Source: Bacteroidetes bacterium UBA6183 (GTDB taxonomy: Bacteria; Bacteroidota; Bacteroidia; UKL13-3). From it: 31,019 bases of DNA. The notes under the pieces were generated by a model. That model ran no database searches, was not told the DNA's origin, and saw nothing but the letters and a program-made list of their open reading frames with translations. The DNA is taken from assembly GCA_002422865.1 (NCBI GenBank), contig DITN01000026.1:1434-32452 (forward strand), in the 5' to 3' direction. Below, piece by piece: positions 16,083-24,472 of this stretch. Numbering within the stretch: the first letter of the stretch is position 1; each line of letters begins with the position of its first letter. Made by a program: the position numbers and the translations under genes.

Positions 16083-16826
16083 TTATTTAATTTTAGTAAG
16101 CTCCATTAATTTTTGAGCCTTTTTGTAAAACGGTTTTTCATCAGGCAAAGTAACTTTGTTTAACGCAAAAATATTCAGCGTTTTTCCATGCCATTCCCAA
16201 GTGCAATATTGCATTCCTTTTAAACCACCAATCAGCACCAAATCACCGTCATAAAATGACCTACAATCGCCACCAATACAGGTTTGGTAGTAGGTAAAAT
16301 CTTTCAAACCGGAAATATTTCCATTGGTGTAAAATTGTATTGGTATATCATTGTTGGCTTGTTTGTAAATACCGCCCAAAACTAAAGAGTTGATTACACG
16401 TTGGGTTGAATAAGGCGGAAAATTGATATTCGAGCTGTCAATTAAGCGTTCATCTGGTTTTACAAATACAAATTGCTCACTGTCTATTTTGTAGCTTAAG
16501 TAATAGGCTTGCTCATTTATGTAAATGCTTAAGGGCTTATTATTGATGTAGTTTTCAATAACAATTTGGTTTGATGTTTTGTGGTAAAATGGAAAAGTAT
16601 GGCTTTCGCTATTATTGTAAAGGAATGTAACAGAGTCAACGTGTCGTTTCAAGATAATTTCCTGCATCTCTAAATGCCCTGTTTTACTAATCGAACGGTA
16701 TTTCTCTAATGTATCGAGATAGTTAATTAATACCCAATTTCCTTCAAAAAAACTGTAACGGTATTTATTGTACGAACAAGCGCACAACATGAACAACAAT
16801 AAAACGAAGAGGGGCATTTTATTCAC
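16083..16826 (-). CDS. Predicted lipoprotein, unknown function
   Basis: A 247-residue protein with a short hydrophobic signal ending in a lipobox-like LCAC (Cys17), so probably an envelope lipoprotein. I do not recognise the rest: mixed beta-rich sequence with aromatic residues, a CIGGDC pair (about residues 183-188) that could form a disulfide, and a Trp-rich CTWEWHGK segment. The start is GTG at 16826 (MNKMPLF) or ATG at 16817 (MPLF); both leave the lipobox intact. A TATTTTAG box ends 4 bases before the GTG, favouring it. Located immediately upstream of priA, with which it probably shares a transcript, though no functional link is evident. Confidence 0.75.
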   Translation of the reverse strand: MNKMPLFVLLLFMLCACSYNKYRYSFFEGNWVLINYLDTLEKYRSISKTGHLEMQEIILKRHVDSVTFLYNNSESHTFPFYHKTSNQIVIENYINNKPLSIYINEQAYYLSYKIDSEQFVFVKPDERLIDSSNINFPPYSTQRVINSLVLGGIYKQANNDIPIQFYTNGNISGLKDFTYYQTCIGGDCRSFYDGDLVLIGGLKGMQYCTWEWHGKTLNIFALNKVTLPDEKPFYKKAQKLMELTKIK

Positions 16827-16830
16827 GGGG

Positions 16831-16838
16831 CTAAAATA
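16831..16838 (-). promoter_or_regulatory. Possible -7 box before the lipoprotein-priA pair (TATTTTAG)
   Basis: One mismatch to TAnnTTTG on the minus strand, ending 4 bases before the GTG at 16826. Confidence 0.3.
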
Positions 16839-16926
16839 GATAAAATTAACCTGATTGCCTACTTAAAGGTGTAAATCAAAAAGTGTGAATTGTTATTAAA
16901 AATTAAATTAAAATGTACTTTGCAGT

Positions 16927-17406
16927 ATGATTAAAGTACTATTTGTTTGTTTAGGTAACATTTGCAGATCTCCGCTAGCCGAGGGCGTTTTTCGTCACAA
17001 AACAATTGAGCAAGAAGTTAGTCATTTATTTCATGTTGATTCTGCGGGTACAGCATCTTATCACATTGGTTCTTTGCCAGATATACGAAGTAGGGAAATA
17101 GCATCAAAAAACGGATTTGAGTTAACGCATAAAGCCCGCGCTTTCAACGAAATGGATTTCAGTGAATTCCACTACATAGTAGCCATGGATAAAAACAACC
17201 TGAACAACATTAAACGATTAATGCCCGATGATACAACGAGTAAGATTCTGTTAATGCGTCATTTTGATCTGTTGGCTAAAGATGGTGAAGTTCCTGATCC
17301 ATATTATGGCGACACCAAAGACTTTGAGCAGGTGTATGATATTTTAAACCGCAGTTGTGATGTGATGCTTGGTCATTTAATGGATGAGTTGAATCAGCCA
17401 AAATAA
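16927..17406 (+). CDS. Low-molecular-weight protein tyrosine phosphatase
   Basis: Cytoplasmic 159-residue LMW-PTP. The P-loop CLGNICRS starts at residue 8 (nucleophile Cys8, Arg14), and the general-acid loop DPYYG has Asp124. The size and both motifs match the family exactly, so it should be active on phosphotyrosine, possibly of envelope-polysaccharide kinases; no such kinase or capsule gene is in the window. A TACTTTGC box ends 4 bases before the ATG. The gene stands alone, with a hairpin immediately after its stop and the large minus-strand repeat gene convergent to it. Confidence 0.95.
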   Translation: MIKVLFVCLGNICRSPLAEGVFRHKTIEQEVSHLFHVDSAGTASYHIGSLPDIRSREIASKNGFELTHKARAFNEMDFSEFHYIVAMDKNNLNNIKRLMPDDTTSKILLMRHFDLLAKDGEVPDPYYGDTKDFEQVYDILNRSCDVMLGHLMDELNQPK

Positions 17407-17426
17407 GTCGAGGAATAATCCTCGAC
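17407..17426 (+). terminator. Hairpin after the tyrosine phosphatase stop
   Basis: Perfect 7-base arms GTCGAGG and CCTCGAC around AATAAT, starting at the base after the stop codon. There is no strong T-run, so its terminator activity is uncertain. Confidence 0.45.
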
Positions 17427-17521
17427 CACTGAGTTCATATTTGGTCGAAATAAATACCTGATTCTAGTTTCATTTAGGCGAACATATTTTGCCTTCAAAT
17501 AAGTCCTTTTCATTTTAACCC

Positions 17522-17561
17522 AAACAAGGCGAACTGTATTGTTAAACCATTCGCCTTGTTT
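17522..17561 (-). terminator. Long hairpin downstream of the T9SS repeat gene
   Basis: Perfect 12-base arms AAACAAGGCGAA and TTCGCCTTGTTT with a 16-base loop, 21 bases past the stop of the minus-strand gene. Likely a transcription terminator for it, or shared with the convergent phosphatase gene. Confidence 0.6.
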
Positions 17562-17582
17562 AATGTTTGGAGCCTTGTTTGT

Positions 17583-20500
17583 CTATTGAATTACAATTTT
17601 TTTATTTATGGCTTTATTAACTGATTTTATTTGGATTAAATAAATTCCTTTTGTTAGTTTACTTAAATCAATTGTTGTTTTTTCATCTTTTAGCGTGTTG
17701 GTGTATACCTTTTCTCCTAGGATGTTAAAAATTTCAACGTTTGAAATTATAACATCTATTTTAGATGAAAGCGATATCGTAAATAATCCATCGGTTGGGT
17801 TTGGAAAAATACTTATACCTAAATCAATCTCGGCTACTTCAGTATTACCTACACTGGTAATGTTGTAACAGCTTGATGTGTCTGTACAGCCATTTTTCGT
17901 AACTATTACAGCATAACTACCATTTAATGAGGGTACAAATGTTTGAGATGTTTCTCCCGGAATTTTGGAATAGGCATTATTGCAATTTACCCATTGATAA
18001 GTGGCTTGATTTGCATTGGCAGTTAAGATATTCTTAGATTTTGTCACAGAGGTATCTACTGTGTTTATGGTTAAATTTAATGTTGCTATTGAATCACAAC
18101 CTTCAATATTTGTGAGTTTTGCGGTGTAAATTCCACTTGATTTGTAGTTTGTGTTGTCCGCAGACCATGTATACGAATCACAAGCAGTTACACTTGCATA
18201 AGAGGTATCTACTGTGTTAATAGTTAAATTTAATGTTGCTATTGAATCACAACCTTCAATATTTGTGAGTTTTGCGGTATAAACTCCGCTTGTTTTGTAG
18301 TTTGTATTGTTCGCAGACCAAGTGTACGAATCACACGCGGTTACACTTGCAGAACCAGCGTTTGAATGGCAGGGTATCCAAACATTAAAACTTGCTCTGA
18401 ATTCCGCATCAATTGTAATACTCCCACCGGCATATACTGTATCTTCTGAAACCGCAACAGGGTAAATGGCAGTAGTTTTTTGCTTCGGATTCCAAGTAGT
18501 TGCAAATCCTGTTGTGGCATCTAATGCAGCAATGTTGTTTCTTGATTGCCCGCCAATTGAAGTAAACCCACCTCCAGCATAAACTGTAGTGCCTGAAATA
18601 GCAATTGAACCAATAGAACCGTTTGCATTTGGATTCCATGAATTTGCAAACCCAGTTGTAGCATCTAATGCAGCAATGTTATTTCTTGATTGCCCGCCAA
18701 TTGAAGTAAAACCTCCGCCTACATAAACAGTTGTACCTGAAACAACAATTGAACTAGTTGAACCGTTTGCATTTGGATTCCAAGAATTTGCAAACCCAGT
18801 TGTAGCGTCTAATGCTGCAATTCTATTTCTAGGTTGCCCGCCAATTGAAGTAAAACTTCCGCCTACATAAACTGTAGTACCTGAAACAGCAATTGAGCCA
18901 ACATTACCATTTGCATTAGGATTCCAGTTAGTAGCAAGTCCTGTTGTTACATCTAAAGCTGCAATTTTATTTCGGATTTGCCCTCCAATTGATGCGAATG
19001 CCCCCCCAACATAAACAGTAGCACCAGAAACAACAATTGGACCAACAGTCCCACTTACATTTGGGTTCCAAGAAGTAGCGAGCCCGGTTGTGGCATCTAA
19101 TGCAGCAATTCTATTTCTTGTTTGCCCTCCAATTGATGTAAAAGCTCCACCAACATATACTGTATCGCCTGAAATAGCAATTGATGTAACGTCATAACTT
19201 GCATTTGGATCCCAATTAGTTGGAAGCCCAGTTGTAGCATCTAATGCTGCAATTCTATTTCTAGTTTGTCCACCAATTGAAGTAAATTTACCTCCAACAT
19301 ATAATTTAGTGCCTGAAATAGCAATTGATAAAACCTGAGAGCTTACAACTGGATTCCACGTTGTGGCAAGTCCAGTTGTGGCATCTAGTGCAGCAATGTT
19401 ATTTCTAGGTTGTCCTCCAATTAATGCGAAATCACCCCCAACATATACTCTATTTCCTGAAGCTACAATTTGGTGAACCCAATTATCTGCATATGGATCC
19501 CAAGCAGTTGCAAGACCTGTTGTTGCATCTAAAGCTGCGATATTTTTTCTTGTTTGGCCTCCAATAGTAGAGAAATTTCCTCCGGCATATACAGTATTTC
19601 CTGAAACTGCGATTGATATAACCCTAGAACTAGCATTGGGATTCCAACTTGTCGCAAATCCTGTAGTAGCATCTAAAGCGGCAATGTAATTCCTGTTTTG
19701 CCCACCAACTGACGTAAAATAACCTCCCGCATAGACTGTAGTTCCTGATATCGTCATTGAGTAAACATTGTCATTTGCGTTTGGATTCCAGTTAGTTGTG
19801 AGTCCAGTAGTTGCATCTAATGCCGCAAGTCTATTTCTTGTTTGCCCTCCAATTGATGTGAAATAACCTCCCGCGTAGACTGTAGTTCCTAAAATAGCAA
19901 TTGAAACAACCGTATTATTTGCATTTGGGTTCCAAGCAGTTGGTAGACCGGTAGAAGTATTTAAAGCGGCAATTTTATTTCTTGTTCGCCCTCCAATTGA
20001 AGTAAAACCTCCACCAACATAGACTGTATCGCCTGCAACAGCAATTGAGTACACAGTACCATTTGCATGAGTCTTCCATGATGTTACAAGACCTGAAATA
20101 GTATCTAAAGCGGCAATGTAATTCCTATATTGCCCACCAATTGCAGTGAAAGCACCTCCTACATATACTGTTGTGTCTGACATGGCAATTGAGTAAACTG
20201 GATTATTTGCATTTGGATTCCAATTAGTAGCAAGCCCTGTTGTAGCATCTAAAGCGGCAATGTAATTCCTAGTTTGTCCTCCAATTGAAGTGAATCCACC
20301 TCCTGCATAAACCGTAGCACCTGAAACAGCAATTGAGCGAATCTCACTATTTGCAATTGGATTCCAAGTTGTTGCAAAGCCAGTAGAAGCTCCTATTGCA
20401 GCTATGTAATTCCGGCTTTGGCCACCAATTGATGTGAAAAGACCACCTGCATAAACTGTATCACCTGAAACTACAATTGAGTGAACCCTGTTGTTTGCAT

Positions 20501-21461
20501 TTGGATTCCATAAAGTTACAAGTCCTGTTTTAGCATCAAAAGATGCAATCCTATTTCTTGCTTGCCCTCCAAAATAAGTAAAATCACCACCAACATACAC
20601 AATATCTCCAGAAATAGCAATTGAATAAACAGCAGCACCAGTTACATGTTTATTCCATGTGGTTGCAAGTCCTGTTGTGGCATCTAAAGCCGCAATTCTA
20701 CCTCTGTCTTGCCCTCCAATTGAGCTAAAAATTCCCCCTGCATAAATAGTTTTGCCTGAAATTGCAATTGCGTGAACCATATTGTTTGGGCTTGGATTCC
20801 AATCGGTTACCTTTCCAAGGTTATTAATGTGGGCCATGTATCTGCGAGCACTATCACCAACCATGGTAAAAGCACCACCTATATACCAACCACCGGTTCC
20901 GTCTGGTGTAGCAACATTAATACCTCCATTAGGTTCAGGAAATTCACCAAAAACCTTTTCATCTGCTGTGTTGAGAGCGGCACCATATCGTTTGAATTGA
21001 CCTACACCCGTGAAATTTCCTCCTGCATACAATATGGAATCATTTATTTTTAATGATGCAACAGAACCATCAAATCCGGCCGCACCAAATAGAGAACTGA
21101 CTTCTCCTTTGCTTGTTATGTGAGCAATTCGGTTACGAACACTATCACCAACCATGGTAAACTCACCACCTACATACCAGCCCCCATTTCCATCAGGCTC
21201 TGAAGCATTTACTGTTCCATTAGGGTTGGCAAATGCGAAATCTGGCTGTCCTGTTGTGGTATCTATTTGCGCACCAAAAGGTTCAATAGGACCTATACTC
21301 CTGAAAGCCCCCCCAACGTAAACAATATTTTTTGCGGTATCTTTAAAAATGGCATTAATAGGTCCGTTGGGTTGCCACCAAAGTTTATCTAATTTAAGGT
21401 TTTGAGAATTTACACCAGAAATCAAAATAGTGCTGAGCAGCAATAAAAAAAGTTTCTTCAT
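17583..21461 (-). CDS. T9SS-exported beta-propeller-like repeat protein
   Basis: A secreted 1292-residue protein. It has a signal peptide (1-19), about four divergent repeat units (20-235), then sixteen well-conserved 48-49-residue units (236-1005) with consensus GxTVYxGGxFTSIGGQxRNxIAALDATTGLxTxWNPNA split over each unit, and one degenerate unit. Two 51-residue CDSYTW-type Bacteroidota beta repeats (1038-1139) follow, then an Ig/PKD-like part and a C-terminal type A sorting domain (from about 1211, GISIFPNPTDG to KKIVIQ). The sorting domain implies export by the type IX system and attachment to, or release from, the cell surface. The repeats look like propeller blades, but no ligand or enzyme motif is visible; an adhesin or surface-structure role is only a guess. 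No T9SS component gene is in the window. Confidence 0.9.
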   Translation of the reverse strand: MKKLFLLLLSTILISGVNSQNLKLDKLWWQPNGPINAIFKDTAKNIVYVGGAFRSIGPIEPFGAQIDTTTGQPDFAFANPNGTVNASEPDGNGGWYVGGEFTMVGDSVRNRIAHITSKGEVSSLFGAAGFDGSVASLKINDSILYAGGNFTGVGQFKRYGAALNTADEKVFGEFPEPNGGINVATPDGTGGWYIGGAFTMVGDSARRYMAHINNLGKVTDWNPSPNNMVHAIAISGKTIYAGGIFSSIGGQDRGRIAALDATTGLATTWNKHVTGAAVYSIAISGDIVYVGGDFTYFGGQARNRIASFDAKTGLVTLWNPNANNRVHSIVVSGDTVYAGGLFTSIGGQSRNYIAAIGASTGFATTWNPIANSEIRSIAVSGATVYAGGGFTSIGGQTRNYIAALDATTGLATNWNPNANNPVYSIAMSDTTVYVGGAFTAIGGQYRNYIAALDTISGLVTSWKTHANGTVYSIAVAGDTVYVGGGFTSIGGRTRNKIAALNTSTGLPTAWNPNANNTVVSIAILGTTVYAGGYFTSIGGQTRNRLAALDATTGLTTNWNPNANDNVYSMTISGTTVYAGGYFTSVGGQNRNYIAALDATTGFATSWNPNASSRVISIAVSGNTVYAGGNFSTIGGQTRKNIAALDATTGLATAWDPYADNWVHQIVASGNRVYVGGDFALIGGQPRNNIAALDATTGLATTWNPVVSSQVLSIAISGTKLYVGGKFTSIGGQTRNRIAALDATTGLPTNWDPNASYDVTSIAISGDTVYVGGAFTSIGGQTRNRIAALDATTGLATSWNPNVSGTVGPIVVSGATVYVGGAFASIGGQIRNKIAALDVTTGLATNWNPNANGNVGSIAVSGTTVYVGGSFTSIGGQPRNRIAALDATTGFANSWNPNANGSTSSIVVSGTTVYVGGGFTSIGGQSRNNIAALDATTGFANSWNPNANGSIGSIAISGTTVYAGGGFTSIGGQSRNNIAALDATTGFATTWNPKQKTTAIYPVAVSEDTVYAGGSITIDAEFRASFNVWIPCHSNAGSASVTACDSYTWSANNTNYKTSGVYTAKLTNIEGCDSIATLNLTINTVDTSYASVTACDSYTWSADNTNYKSSGIYTAKLTNIEGCDSIATLNLTINTVDTSVTKSKNILTANANQATYQWVNCNNAYSKIPGETSQTFVPSLNGSYAVIVTKNGCTDTSSCYNITSVGNTEVAEIDLGISIFPNPTDGLFTISLSSKIDVIISNVEIFNILGEKVYTNTLKDEKTTIDLSKLTKGIYLIQIKSVNKAINKKIVIQ
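18045..18350 (-). repeat. Two 153-bp tandem copies (CDSYTW module)
   Basis: Two nearly identical in-frame units of 51 codons (18198-18350 and 18045-18197). Their proteins differ at only a handful of positions (for example SANN/SADN, KTSGV/KSSGI), indicating a recent duplication. Confidence 0.9.
18447..20756 (-). repeat. 144-bp in-frame minisatellite (16 units)
   Basis: Sixteen consecutive units encode residues 236-1005. Fourteen are exactly 48 codons; the first and last have 49. Similarity is visible in the DNA, strongest among the three units nearest the C-terminal end of the array, which suggests recent unequal crossing-over there. The unit number is likely to vary between strains and to be hard to assemble. 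Confidence 0.93.
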
Positions 21462-21885
21462 ATTAATAAATTAATGGTTTGGTATTGTTCGGGTATTAGA
21501 AATATCTTGTCAATTTATAAAAAGTAGGTTTATGATGCATTTTGCTTAACACCCTCTACCACACAAATACACATCAAAACCTTGTATCTTGTTTTATTCG
21601 AATAACGTGTAATATTTCGTCATTCCCAAAACTTTACAACTGATTCAATGGTATAAATACGATGCACAAAAAGAGTAACTTCCTCTTGAGTTGTAAACAC
21701 AAAATAGACAACACCTTCAATTGTGCGTATTTCGTTTAACTAAATCACAACATTAAACCATTTCCGTAGGTTGCTATTATCTTTTTTCCGACAATTAACA
21801 TCAGCAGGTGTAAAAGAACTAACATCACTACACCAAGGCTTAACAGTAATCTTGTTACTTCGTAAAGTACAAATTACACATTAGC
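21462..21885. other. Gene-free interval between the repeat gene and murA
   Basis: 424 bases between two divergent genes, the longest gene-free stretch in the window. I see no convincing open reading frame, tRNA or strong hairpin. TGTATTTG on the minus strand (21564-21571) could be a -7 box for the repeat gene, with a leader near 100 bases. Before murA, CACATTAG ends 1 base from its ATG. Nothing else can be supported. Confidence 0.5.
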
Positions 21886-23193
21886 ATGAGCTCATTTAAA
21901 GTAAAAGGTGGTAATAAACTTAAAGGTGAAATAATTCCTCAAGGCGCTAAAAACGAGGCCTTACAAATTATTTCTGCAGTGCTTTTAACAGCCGAAAAAG
22001 TTACCATCCAATATATACCACAAATACGTGATGTTTTAAAATTGATAGAATTACTTGGCGATTTAGGCGTTAAGGTTGAAAAACTATCAGATGATACCTA
22101 CACTTTTGAAGCCAAAGATGTAAACCTAGAATACTTGCGTAGCGATGATTTTAAGAAAAAAGGTGCGGCCTTACGTGGCTCCATAATGATCATTGGGCCT
22201 TTGTTGGCAAGATTTGGAATGGCCTACATACCTGAACCGGGTGGTGATAAAATTGGTCGCAGACCGGTAGATACACACTTGCGTGGATTCGAAAATTTAG
22301 GTGCTACGTTTGAGCATTTGCGTGAAGAACGTTTTTATAAAATTAACGGTAAAAACTTACAAGGCACTTATATGATGCTGGATGAAGCATCGGTTACCGG
22401 CACTGCAAATATTGCCATGGCAGCAGCTTTAGCTAAAGGCACCACACAAATTTACAATGCTGCTTGCGAACCTTATTTACAGCAATTATGTACAATGATT
22501 AACAGCATGGGTGGTAAAATTAGTGGCATAGGCTCTAATTTGCTTACCATTGAAGGTGTTGATGCTCTTGGTGGTTGCACACACCGCATGTTGCCGGATA
22601 TGATTGAAATAGGCTCGTTTATTGGTTTAGCAGCCGCCACTCAATCGGAGTTATTAATTAAAAATTGTTCTATACCCAATCTAGGTGTAATACCAAACGT
22701 ATTCCGTAAAATGGGTATTGAGCTGGAATTTAGGGGAGATGATATTTTTGTGCCATCACAAGAAAGCTATAAAATTCAATCGCTGATAGATGGTAGTATT
22801 TTAACCATAAAAGACGGCATTTGGCCAGCCTTTACGCCCGATTTAATTTCTATTGCATTGGTTACCGCAACACAAGCCAAAGGCAGTGTGCTCATTCACC
22901 AATGGATGTTTGAAAGTCGCTTATTTTTTGTTGACAACCTCATTGATATGGGTGCTAAAATTATACTTTGCGATCCGCATAGGGCAGTGGTTATAGGTAG
23001 CAACCGCGAAACAAAATTGCGTGGTATTACCATGAGCTCTCCTGATATTAGGGCGGGTGTGGCTATGCTTATTGCAGCATTGGCAGCAAACGGAACAAGT
23101 ACCATTAACAATATAGAGCAAATTGATCGTGGTTATCAATTTATTGATAAACGTTTAAATGCAATTGGTGCGGATATAACTCGTATTGATTAA
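21886..23193 (+). CDS. murA: UDP-N-acetylglucosamine 1-carboxyvinyltransferase
   Basis: MurA transfers enolpyruvate from PEP to UDP-GlcNAc, the first committed step of peptidoglycan synthesis in the cytoplasm. The 435-residue protein is full length: Lys23-Asn24 in GAKNEAL, Arg97 in ALRGSIMIIGPLLARFG, and the second-domain WPAFTPD block. The catalytic loop reads EPGGDKIGRRPVD, so Asp121 stands where E. coli has Cys115, the residue alkylated by fosfomycin. Asp there is known from naturally resistant MurA enzymes such as those of Mycobacterium and Chlamydia, which are active. The ATG at 21886 gives the usual short N-terminus. A cysteine-less thioredoxin-fold gene follows after 10 bases. Confidence 0.96.
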   Translation: MSSFKVKGGNKLKGEIIPQGAKNEALQIISAVLLTAEKVTIQYIPQIRDVLKLIELLGDLGVKVEKLSDDTYTFEAKDVNLEYLRSDDFKKKGAALRGSIMIIGPLLARFGMAYIPEPGGDKIGRRPVDTHLRGFENLGATFEHLREERFYKINGKNLQGTYMMLDEASVTGTANIAMAAALAKGTTQIYNAACEPYLQQLCTMINSMGGKISGIGSNLLTIEGVDALGGCTHRMLPDMIEIGSFIGLAAATQSELLIKNCSIPNLGVIPNVFRKMGIELEFRGDDIFVPSQESYKIQSLIDGSILTIKDGIWPAFTPDLISIALVTATQAKGSVLIHQWMFESRLFFVDNLIDMGAKIILCDPHRAVVIGSNRETKLRGITMSSPDIRAGVAMLIAALAANGTSTINNIEQIDRGYQFIDKRLNAIGADITRID

Positions 23194-23203
23194 CTTAGCG
23201 GCC

Positions 23204-23731
23204 ATGTTCAAGTGGCTTATTATTTATTCTGCCTTGATGCTATCAGGTTCAGCATCTGCTCAACGTGCCTTACGTTTGTCAGATACCTTTCCTGTGTTTG
23301 AAATGCCAACGTTAGCAGGCGATACTTACAACAACGATAGCACTTTGCAATTCCCAACCATCTACATTTTCTGGGCATCGTGGAGCTTGCAGTCTTTAGA
23401 ATTAATGGACGAAATTAAACAACATTACAATGTGATTAACCCCACACGAAGAGGGGTTAGACAAATGTATATTGATGTGATAGACATTAGCATTGACACC
23501 AAGCCCGATCTACACCGTATAGCAGTTAAGCGAGAATCATTACCGTGGGAACAACATTTAATTGACTACAAAGGATGGGAATCAAGTGTTTTGAATGCTT
23601 TGGGCATCACCAAAATTCCTACTTTAATTATTGTAGATAAAAACAAAAAAGTAATTGTAATTGACCCCGAAATTAACCAATTGCGTAATACGTTAAGCAA
23701 CATCAAGCTCAATACATCTTTGTCAAATTGA
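23204..23731 (+). CDS. Thioredoxin-fold (TlpA-like) protein lacking CxxC
   Basis: A 175-residue exported protein: signal peptide (1-19, ending SASA), then a TlpA/AhpC-like thioredoxin fold. The active-site segment reads FWASWSLQS (56-64), with Ser61 and Ser64 in place of the CxxC cysteines, and the mature part has no cysteine at all. The cis-proline loop (ITKIPTLIIVD) is kept. It therefore cannot do thiol-disulfide exchange and may act as a binding or scaffold protein. The start is ATG at 23204; a TTG overlapping the end of murA would add six residues before the signal peptide and is unlikely. It is probably cotranscribed with murA. The role is unknown. Confidence 0.8.
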   Translation: MFKWLIIYSALMLSGSASAQRALRLSDTFPVFEMPTLAGDTYNNDSTLQFPTIYIFWASWSLQSLELMDEIKQHYNVINPTRRGVRQMYIDVIDISIDTKPDLHRIAVKRESLPWEQHLIDYKGWESSVLNALGITKIPTLIIVDKNKKVIVIDPEINQLRNTLSNIKLNTSLSN

Positions 23732-23760
23732 CATTTTATAACCGCATGGCAATGTATTTG
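23726..23760 (+). promoter_or_regulatory. Promoter of grpE
   Basis: TTGACA-like sequence overlaps the preceding stop and is followed after about 22 bases by TGTATTTG (23753-23760), one mismatch from TAnnTTTG. The ATG lies 11 bases further on. No CIRCE inverted repeat is present, so HrcA control is not suggested. Confidence 0.4.
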
Positions 23761-23771
23761 CCCAATTGCAC

Positions 23772-24386
23772 ATGAAATCAAAAATTAAAAACTTTTTTAA
23801 AGGCATGAATCAAGAGCATACCAACGAACACGCTATGAACAACAATGAGGAAATAAATAACAACCAAGAGCCGGTTAATGCAGAAGGTGAAAATACGTCA
23901 GTAAACACCGAAGGAAATGCGGCAGAAACGGCAAATGAGTCAGTACGCGATTTTGAAGCTGAACTAAAAGAAAAAGACGACAAATATTTACGCTTATATG
24001 CCGAGTTCGAAAACTATAAACGCAGAACCACAACAGAACGCATTGAGTTGTTTAAAACAGCTGGTCAGGAGATTATGTTGGCCATGATTCCTGTTTTGGA
24101 CGATTTTGAACGCGCACTTAAAGCCATGGAAACAGCTACCGATGTTACTTCCGTTAAAGAAGGTATTGAGTTAGTAAGCCATAAATTTAAAAACACCTTA
24201 GTATCTAAGGGGTTAAAACCTATGGAAAGTATTGGTCAACCTTTTAATGCCGATTTGCATGAAGCCATTACCAATATTCCAGCACCAACAGAAGACATGA
24301 AAGACAAGGTGATTGATGAGGTAGAAAAAGGGTATTATCTAGGTGAAAAAGTTATACGTTACGCCAAAGTAGTAGTAGGCGCTTAA
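23772..24386 (+). CDS. grpE: Nucleotide exchange factor GrpE
   Basis: GrpE releases ADP from DnaK and so drives the Hsp70 cycle. The 204-residue protein has a disordered, Asn/Glu-rich N-terminus (about 1-60), the long dimer helix with KDDKYLRLYAEFENYKRR (about 70-87), the LAMIPVLDDFERAL segment and a C-terminal beta domain ending VEKGYYLGEKVIRYAKVVV. These match the family well. The start is uncertain: ATG at 23772, 23805 or 23835 would all leave the folded part intact; 23772 is chosen because a promoter box lies just before it. dnaJ follows after fewer than 90 bases; dnaK is not in the window. Confidence 0.95.
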   Translation: MKSKIKNFFKGMNQEHTNEHAMNNNEEINNNQEPVNAEGENTSVNTEGNAAETANESVRDFEAELKEKDDKYLRLYAEFENYKRRTTTERIELFKTAGQEIMLAMIPVLDDFERALKAMETATDVTSVKEGIELVSHKFKNTLVSKGLKPMESIGQPFNADLHEAITNIPAPTEDMKDKVIDEVEKGYYLGEKVIRYAKVVVGA

Positions 24387-24472
24387 ATTTTCACATCAAC
24401 AATCTAAACAGTATTTTAAATAGGTATTGAACGCAATCAACTCAAAAAGTTTGTGGCAATATGAAAAAGACA

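Noticed and set aside
20772..21053. Overlapping plus-strand frames opposite the N-terminal part of the T9SS repeat gene
   Set aside because: Explained by the strong codon bias of the repeats on the other strand; no start context or protein features.
21633..21697. 9-base inverted repeat TTTACAACT / AGTTGTAAA in the gap before murA
   Set aside because: Arms are 47 bases apart in AT-rich sequence; a match of this length is expected by chance in an interval of this size.
23700..23771. HrcA/CIRCE control of grpE
   Set aside because: No TTAGCACTC/GAGTGCTAA inverted repeat is present in the upstream interval.
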